Source: Vampirovibrionales bacterium (GTDB taxonomy: Bacteria > Cyanobacteriota > Vampirovibrionia > Vampirovibrionales > Vampirovibrionaceae). From it: a DNA stretch of 64,000 nucleotides. Location: NCBI GenBank assembly GCA_029262635.1, contig JAJCZA010000023.1:124001-188000 (forward strand), given 5' to 3'. The position numbers and the translations under genes were made by a program. How positions within the stretch are numbered: the first letter of the stretch is position 1; each line of letters starts with the position of its first letter. Shown piece after piece: positions 59,568 through 64,000 of the stretch. The notes beneath the pieces are model-generated. The model worked only from the letters and a program-made list of their open reading frames with translations, was not told where the DNA came from and ran no database searches.

Positions 59568-60279
59568 CGGTCAAATCATGACGGAAGGGGTTCTGATTGT
59601 GGGAACCCATGCGGAATGCGGAAAAACAATTGCCGCAACCGGATTAGCAGGCGCCATGGTTCAAAACGGCCTTCGGATGCAGGCGATTAAGCCTCTTGAG
59701 TTTGCCGCACCAGGTACTTTAAAACAGACGCTAGATCAGGACTACATGAATCGAGTCCTGCGCCCCTTACAGCGGCCGGAGAATTTGATTTTTGACACCT
59801 TCCATGCCGTGACGCCTGTCGATTGGAACCGTCTGATTCACTATGTCCAAGGCATGACGTACCCCTGCTTGATCGAATCACCCGGTTGTTACTCCACACC
59901 GCTTTTTTTGAAAAACGACGAATTACGAGACGGGGCTTTCTTAGCTCATGAGCTAGGCATCCCTATTTTACTAGTGACGGAAAAATCACCCCTGTTTCTC
60001 CAGCGACTTCGGGGGGCCATCCGCTATTTACGCTCCTGTGAAACCTCTTTAATCGGATGGGTTTCCGTTGAAACCCACCAACAGTCCAATGCGCCCTTTT
60101 GGGAAAAGGAGGTGAACTATATTATTCAGCAGGAGCAGTGTCCGTATCTTGGCAATATTGCTTATAGCCCGAGTATTGGTGTTACCCAAGGTCATCAGGG
60201 TAATTTAATTCATCGAACACAGGAAGGAGTGGATCTGTTGCCTATTCAAATGGGCGCTGGCATCGTATTAACCCGATAG
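59542..60279 (+). CDS. BioD-like (dethiobiotin-synthase-related) P-loop protein
   Basis: 245 residues. P-loop VGTHAECGKTIAATGLAGA (residues about 20-38) followed by IKPLEFAAPG, as in dethiobiotin synthase and related cobyrinate-type enzymes. Later VSVETHQ and YSPSIGVTQGHQGNL. No biotin genes are nearby, so the substrate may differ. Start ATG 59542 follows a strong AGGAGGGG ten bases upstream; the internal ATG 59578 has none. Overlap with the nucleotidyltransferase gene implies coupling. Confidence 0.75.
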   Translation: MTHSLQPINGQIMTEGVLIVGTHAECGKTIAATGLAGAMVQNGLRMQAIKPLEFAAPGTLKQTLDQDYMNRVLRPLQRPENLIFDTFHAVTPVDWNRLIHYVQGMTYPCLIESPGCYSTPLFLKNDELRDGAFLAHELGIPILLVTEKSPLFLQRLRGAIRYLRSCETSLIGWVSVETHQQSNAPFWEKEVNYIIQQEQCPYLGNIAYSPSIGVTQGHQGNLIHRTQEGVDLLPIQMGAGIVLTR

Positions 60280-60307
60280 CCGGATTGGAACAGAGCGAAA
60301 CCTTGTT

Positions 60308-61924
60308 ATGACCGCATCCTGTCGTCCGTCTAAAAAAACCCCCAGTCTGTTAAAAGCGGCCGGGTTAATCGCTATTGTGACCGTATTAGCAAAAGTCCTT
60401 GGTGCCGTGCGAGACTGGAGTATTTTTAATGCCTATGGCGCCTCGCTGGCAACAGACGCCTATTTTTCCGCCGTCCAGCTTCCGTGGTTTGCCATTGTGT
60501 TATTGGGTGGCCTGGGCGGACCGTTTCATACGGCCACCATTGCCATTTTCGCTAAATTAATTAAAAACGGAGAATACCCGGAAAAAAAAGCCCGTAAGCT
60601 AGCCAGTACGTTTATCACATTAACCGGCTTGACTTTTGCAGGGTTGGCTATTCTTGTCTACGGGTTCTCAGAACCCATCATGCGGTTTCTTCTGCCGGAC
60701 GCCAGTGGTGAGCTGTTGAACCGGGCAGCGGAACAGCTCCGAATTATGTCACCTGTGGTTCTATTTGGCGGGCTGATTGGTATTTTTTACGGCCTGTTAA
60801 ATGTCTACCATAGCTTTGTGTGGCCTTCGCTTTCGCCTGCGGCCATGAGTCTGGTGATTATTGGCGCTCTATTTTTAAACCCCGGCGACGGAACCGGTCA
60901 TGTATTGGCCTATGCCACCATGGCAGGGGCGTTATGTCAGTTGTTGCTGCAGTTGCCTGATTTTCTAAAATACAGATTTTCCCTTCGCCCCGCCCTTGAC
61001 CTTAATCACCCGGAAATTAGACAGCTTGGGGAGGTATTATTTCCCATTATTATTGGTACCACCATTGGGCAACTCATTGTGTACGTGGATATGTTTTTTG
61101 TGGCCCAACTTCAGGAAGGCGGTTGGTCAGCCATTGTGCTGAGTAATCGCCTGTTACAGCTGCCGATCGGGGTACTTCAAACTGCGCTATTGGTTCCTAT
61201 TTTTCCTCGATTTAGTCGTTATGTGGCCGAAAAAAATTGGGACGGGCTAAAAAAGGATTTTCGAATAGGCGTGGTGGCTCTTTGGTTTATCAGTATTCCC
61301 ATTTTAATTGTAATTTTATTTTATACGGAGCCGATTATTCGTACTGTGTTTGAACATGGACGGTTTGATGCCGGGGATACGGCTATGGTGACCGTGGCCC
61401 TGATTTTTCAGGCTTTCCAGATGTTGCCCTATTTTGCCCGCGATACCATGACTCGTGTTTTTTATGCATTTAATGATTCCATGGTTCCTATGCTTATCGG
61501 CTTTTTAGCACTTGGGATTAAATTTGGCCTGAATTATGTGCTGGTTCAGCATTATGGGATTGGCGGAATTACACTAGCCACCACACTCATTACCTTTTTT
61601 AATATGACGCTTCTGGCGATTTTTTTACGGCGCCATATTCGTCCGATGGGGTATAGCGCCCTGCTAATTCCGTTTGGGAAGCTGCTTTTTGCCGGTGCAG
61701 GCATGGGAAGTTTTCTCTTTCTGGCCGGATTTAGAATTCAGGAGAGTCTGATGGCCTTGTTTCAACCCATCATCTCTAATGCCACCTTGCTGGAAATTGT
61801 TCCCATTGGATTAACCAGCCTGATCGGTCTTGGCATTTACGGCGGAATAGCTTTGGCCCTGAAAGTGGACGAAGCGCAATACCTGTTTGATCGCTTGCGA
61901 GCGTACACGATTCGAAAAGCTTAA
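60308..61924 (+). CDS. murJ: Lipid II flippase MurJ
   Basis: 538 residues with about 14 membrane helices of the MATE/MviN type. Typical segments: TVLAKVLGAVRDWSIFNAYG, TDAYFSAVQLPWFAIVLLGG, FTEPIIRTVFEHGRFDAGDT-type loop (here YTEPIIRTVFEHGRFD), and the conserved RDTMTRVFYAFNDS. Moves lipid II across the membrane for peptidoglycan synthesis. Its end overlaps the convergent proline dehydrogenase gene by four bases. Confidence 0.94.
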   Translation: MTASCRPSKKTPSLLKAAGLIAIVTVLAKVLGAVRDWSIFNAYGASLATDAYFSAVQLPWFAIVLLGGLGGPFHTATIAIFAKLIKNGEYPEKKARKLASTFITLTGLTFAGLAILVYGFSEPIMRFLLPDASGELLNRAAEQLRIMSPVVLFGGLIGIFYGLLNVYHSFVWPSLSPAAMSLVIIGALFLNPGDGTGHVLAYATMAGALCQLLLQLPDFLKYRFSLRPALDLNHPEIRQLGEVLFPIIIGTTIGQLIVYVDMFFVAQLQEGGWSAIVLSNRLLQLPIGVLQTALLVPIFPRFSRYVAEKNWDGLKKDFRIGVVALWFISIPILIVILFYTEPIIRTVFEHGRFDAGDTAMVTVALIFQAFQMLPYFARDTMTRVFYAFNDSMVPMLIGFLALGIKFGLNYVLVQHYGIGGITLATTLITFFNMTLLAIFLRRHIRPMGYSALLIPFGKLLFAGAGMGSFLFLAGFRIQESLMALFQPIISNATLLEIVPIGLTSLIGLGIYGGIALALKVDEAQYLFDRLRAYTIRKA

Positions 61925-62877
61925 TTCTGTCTCGCCAGTTCTTTGAGTTTTGTTTCCCGGTGTTTTTCTTTTCCGAGTAGCCTGCGCCAAAAGCTTTGGA
62001 AGACATAGCCAGCAATGGTCGGGTTTTCTTTTAATCGACGCATGGAATACGCATACCATTGTTCGCCAAAAGGGACATAGACCCGGACTTTATGACCACC
62101 GGCTACAATTTGTTTTCGCATGGGCTCATCAACACCCAATAGCATCTGGAATTCGTAAGCGTCAGGTTCAAGTCCGTAAGCGTCAATGAGCCGAAAAGCT
62201 TCCCAAACCAGTTTCTCGTCATGGGTCGCAATGCCGACATAGGTTTTCCGCTTCAGCATCTCTTCTAAAACCAGTGTGTAATTCTTGTTAATGATCTCTG
62301 GATCAGGATAAGCCGCCTCACGAGGCTCAATATAAATCCCCTTACAGAGCCGGAAATCCCCGGCGCCCGCCTGAATAATCTGGCGGACGTCGCCCAGTGT
62401 TCGGCGAAGGTAGGCCTGAAGGACAATACCGACGTTCTGAAATTCATTCCGAAGCTTCAGGTAAATATCAAGGGTGCGGGAGGTACACTCGGAGTCTTCC
62501 ATATCAATCCGGACAAACATTTTCAGGGTATTGGCATAGGCGACCACGTCCCGAACCAACTCAAGGCAGGTTGGTTCATCAAGTAGAAGCCCTAATGCCG
62601 TTAGTTTAATAGAAACCCCCGATTGGACGTTCGCTTGATGCAGGGTGTCCAAAATCATTTTGTATCGAGCAGCCGTCGCATGGGCTTGCTGAATATCCGT
62701 AATAAACTCACCCAACAAATCCACGGTGCAGACGCACCCCTCTTGATTCAGGCGCTGAACGGTGCCAAGCATTTCGGCCAGAGTTTCTCCCGCAACATAC
62801 CGTCGGGAGATCAGGCGAACAATCGGCTTGGGAACCAATGGAAGCGTTAAAACGATGAGTCGGTTAAATAAGCTCAT
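61921..62877 (-). CDS. putA-like: Proline dehydrogenase (monofunctional PRODH)
   Basis: An FAD-dependent TIM barrel that oxidises proline to delta-1-pyrroline-5-carboxylate. Motifs: VSIKLTALGLLLDE, FVRIDMEDSECTSRTLDIYL, GIVLQAYLRRTLGDV, FRLCKGIYIEPREA, and the signature YSMRRLKENPTIAGY. About 318 residues, the size of the single-domain enzyme (not fused to P5C dehydrogenase). ATG 62877 is used; an upstream TTG at 62886 would add three residues. No P5C dehydrogenase gene is in view. Confidence 0.93.
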   Translation of the reverse strand: MSLFNRLIVLTLPLVPKPIVRLISRRYVAGETLAEMLGTVQRLNQEGCVCTVDLLGEFITDIQQAHATAARYKMILDTLHQANVQSGVSIKLTALGLLLDEPTCLELVRDVVAYANTLKMFVRIDMEDSECTSRTLDIYLKLRNEFQNVGIVLQAYLRRTLGDVRQIIQAGAGDFRLCKGIYIEPREAAYPDPEIINKNYTLVLEEMLKRKTYVGIATHDEKLVWEAFRLIDAYGLEPDAYEFQMLLGVDEPMRKQIVAGGHKVRVYVPFGEQWYAYSMRRLKENPTIAGYVFQSFWRRLLGKEKHRETKLKELARQN

Positions 62878-63152
62878 TTTGACCAATTGCCTATAAAAAA
62901 TAGTAGCTTTACAGGTGACCCTCCTATTTTACGCTGATAAAAGGTGGGAGTACAGTCGTTTTGTTTTTATAGGTGTGGATATGTGGCAAGAAGAATGAAA
63001 GGAACCTCTGACGCTGTGTTATTTGCTTCCCCGGCTTGTCTGCTGTGGGTCCATTAACTGAATGATTTTTACGTTATGTTGAATACAAACTTACACTTTT
63101 GGTTTAATCTAACGACAAGGTTAACTAGAGAGAAATAGGCTGGCAACAATTC

Positions 63153-64000
63153 GTGGATAATAGCGAGAAAGTCGTTTTAATTACGGGAGCCTCCACCGGT
63201 ATTGGTAAGGCTTGTGCTTTGCGACTGGATAAGCTCGGTTTCACGGTCTATGCGGGTGTACGGACTGAAGAAGACGCAGATAAATTGGACGAAGAGGGTT
63301 CTGACCGACTCATTCCGGTTTTTCTGGATATTACAGATTCGGATTCCATTCGTACCGCAGCTCTAGATTTGTTTGATGATTTAAAAAAACAAGGGTTGTA
63401 TGGGCTGGTGAATAATGCGGGCATTGTTGTTGCCGGTCCACTAGAATATTTGCCTCTCAAGGAATTAAAGCATCAGTTCAGCGTCAATGTGTTTGGGCAG
63501 ATGGCTGTTACGCAAGCGTTTCTGCCTTTGCTTCGTCGGGGACAGAAAACTTGGGGGACAGCCCGCATTGTGAATATGAGTTCGATTTCGGGACGAAGTG
63601 CCCTGCCTTTTGCGGGTGCTTACAGCGCCTCGAAACACGCCGTAGAGGCGCTAAGTGACTCTTTGCGCCTTGAGTTGGCACCCTGGGGTATTCAGTTAGC
63701 CTTGATTGAACCTGGGGCCATTGCCACCCCCCTCTGGGAAAAAGCAGAAGCTAAGGCGCGAAGTGTTTTTAAGACCATTTCAGAGCAGGCTGATGCCCAT
63801 TATGGGCCTGTAATGGAGAACGTTCGAAACTACGCAAAGCGTTCTGAGGAACGAGGAATCTCGCCGGTAGAGGTGGCTGATGTTGTTGTTCACGCTTTAA
63901 CAGCTCGGGTACCTAAAATCCGCTATATAGTAGGACAGGATGCTCAATGGCGCATTTTGTTTAACCGATTACCCGATCGATTTAAAGATAAAGTGATTCG
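63153..64000 (+). CDS. Short-chain dehydrogenase/reductase, partial (C-terminus beyond right edge)
   Basis: A GTG at 63153 opens a frame that runs off the window, giving MDNSEKVVLITGASTGIGKA, with the NAD(P)-binding TGASTGIG, then LVNNAGIVVAGPLEYLPL (NNAG), NMSSISGRSALPFAGAYSAS-K with the catalytic Ser, Tyr and Lys, and LIEPGAIATPLWEKAE. This is a classical SDR of the retinol/17-beta-hydroxysteroid-like group; substrate unknown. The ribosome site is weak. Divergent from the proline dehydrogenase gene. Confidence 0.92.
   Translation, partial: MDNSEKVVLITGASTGIGKACALRLDKLGFTVYAGVRTEEDADKLDEEGSDRLIPVFLDITDSDSIRTAALDLFDDLKKQGLYGLVNNAGIVVAGPLEYLPLKELKHQFSVNVFGQMAVTQAFLPLLRRGQKTWGTARIVNMSSISGRSALPFAGAYSASKHAVEALSDSLRLELAPWGIQLALIEPGAIATPLWEKAEAKARSVFKTISEQADAHYGPVMENVRNYAKRSEERGISPVEVADVVVHALTARVPKIRYIVGQDAQWRILFNRLPDRFKDKVI

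Overview
The window suggests a free-living or host-associated bacterium of the Cyanobacteria/Vampirovibrionia (Melainabacteria) neighbourhood. This is an inference, not a database match. It rests on a plesiocin-type graspetide cassette, CHASE2 and GAF diguanylate cyclases, a FlgM-like protein with no photosynthesis gene in view, many lineage-specific membrane proteins with short Phe-x-Gly N-terminal motifs, and moderate GC. Genes are dense, mostly short operons, with strong intrinsic terminators at convergent junctions.

Layout. 1-4240 (minus): a TPR membrane protein cut by the left edge, a GT-C type mannosyltransferase-like protein, an ATP-grasp ligase of the MvdC/MvdD type, and a 322-residue EF-hand protein carrying two copies of the graspetide core pattern TTxxxxEE. 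This is the most interesting system in the window. 4445-8865: a MocR-type regulator, two orphan membrane/secreted proteins and a 2-Cys peroxiredoxin. 9009-12979 (minus): a four-gene sugar-acid operon (cyclase, KDPG aldolase-like, IlvD/Edd dehydratase, PfkB kinase) that reads as a semi-phosphorylative Entner-Doudoroff route. 13053-19669: queG, a CHASE2-GGDEF protein, apt and recJ.

19955-26546: orphan membrane proteins, a Pro-rich protein, an HEAVH metallopeptidase-like protein, a YkgJ-type Cys-cluster protein and lgt. 26649-32012: rsmG, a STAND-like NTPase with TPRs, pyrE, a zinc-ribbon protein and a hotdog thioesterase. 32088-38449 (minus): a low-complexity protein, two glycosyltransferases, an MFS exporter and recO. 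38553-39966 (minus): infC-rpmI-rplT, with infC starting at AUU, directly downstream of tRNA-Leu(CAG). 40473-47734 (plus): a GAF-GGDEF protein, then a 1720-residue secreted repeat protein. 47827-50961: a tri-haem cytochrome c peroxidase, then a 1.6-kb islet inserted at tRNA-Ala(UGC) that carries a Fic AMP-transferase and is flanked by perfect 52-bp repeats.

51055-64000: a DUF5069 protein, a secreted Cys protein, a FlgM-like protein, an unusual ClpP-fold protease, nth, a TPR protein, ubiX, a CCA-adding-type nucleotidyltransferase, a BioD-like P-loop protein, murJ, proline dehydrogenase and a short-chain dehydrogenase cut by the right edge.

How the parts work together: the ATP-grasp enzyme probably macrocyclises the neighbouring EF-hand protein through side-chain esters; the sugar-acid operon feeds pyruvate and glyceraldehyde-3-phosphate; the two GGDEF proteins would set cyclic-di-GMP levels, possibly governing surface traits such as the giant secreted protein and the exopolysaccharide-type glycosyltransferase. 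Two start codons are non-canonical and supported by Shine-Dalgarno sites and protein alignment: AUU for infC and probably AUC for the sugar kinase.
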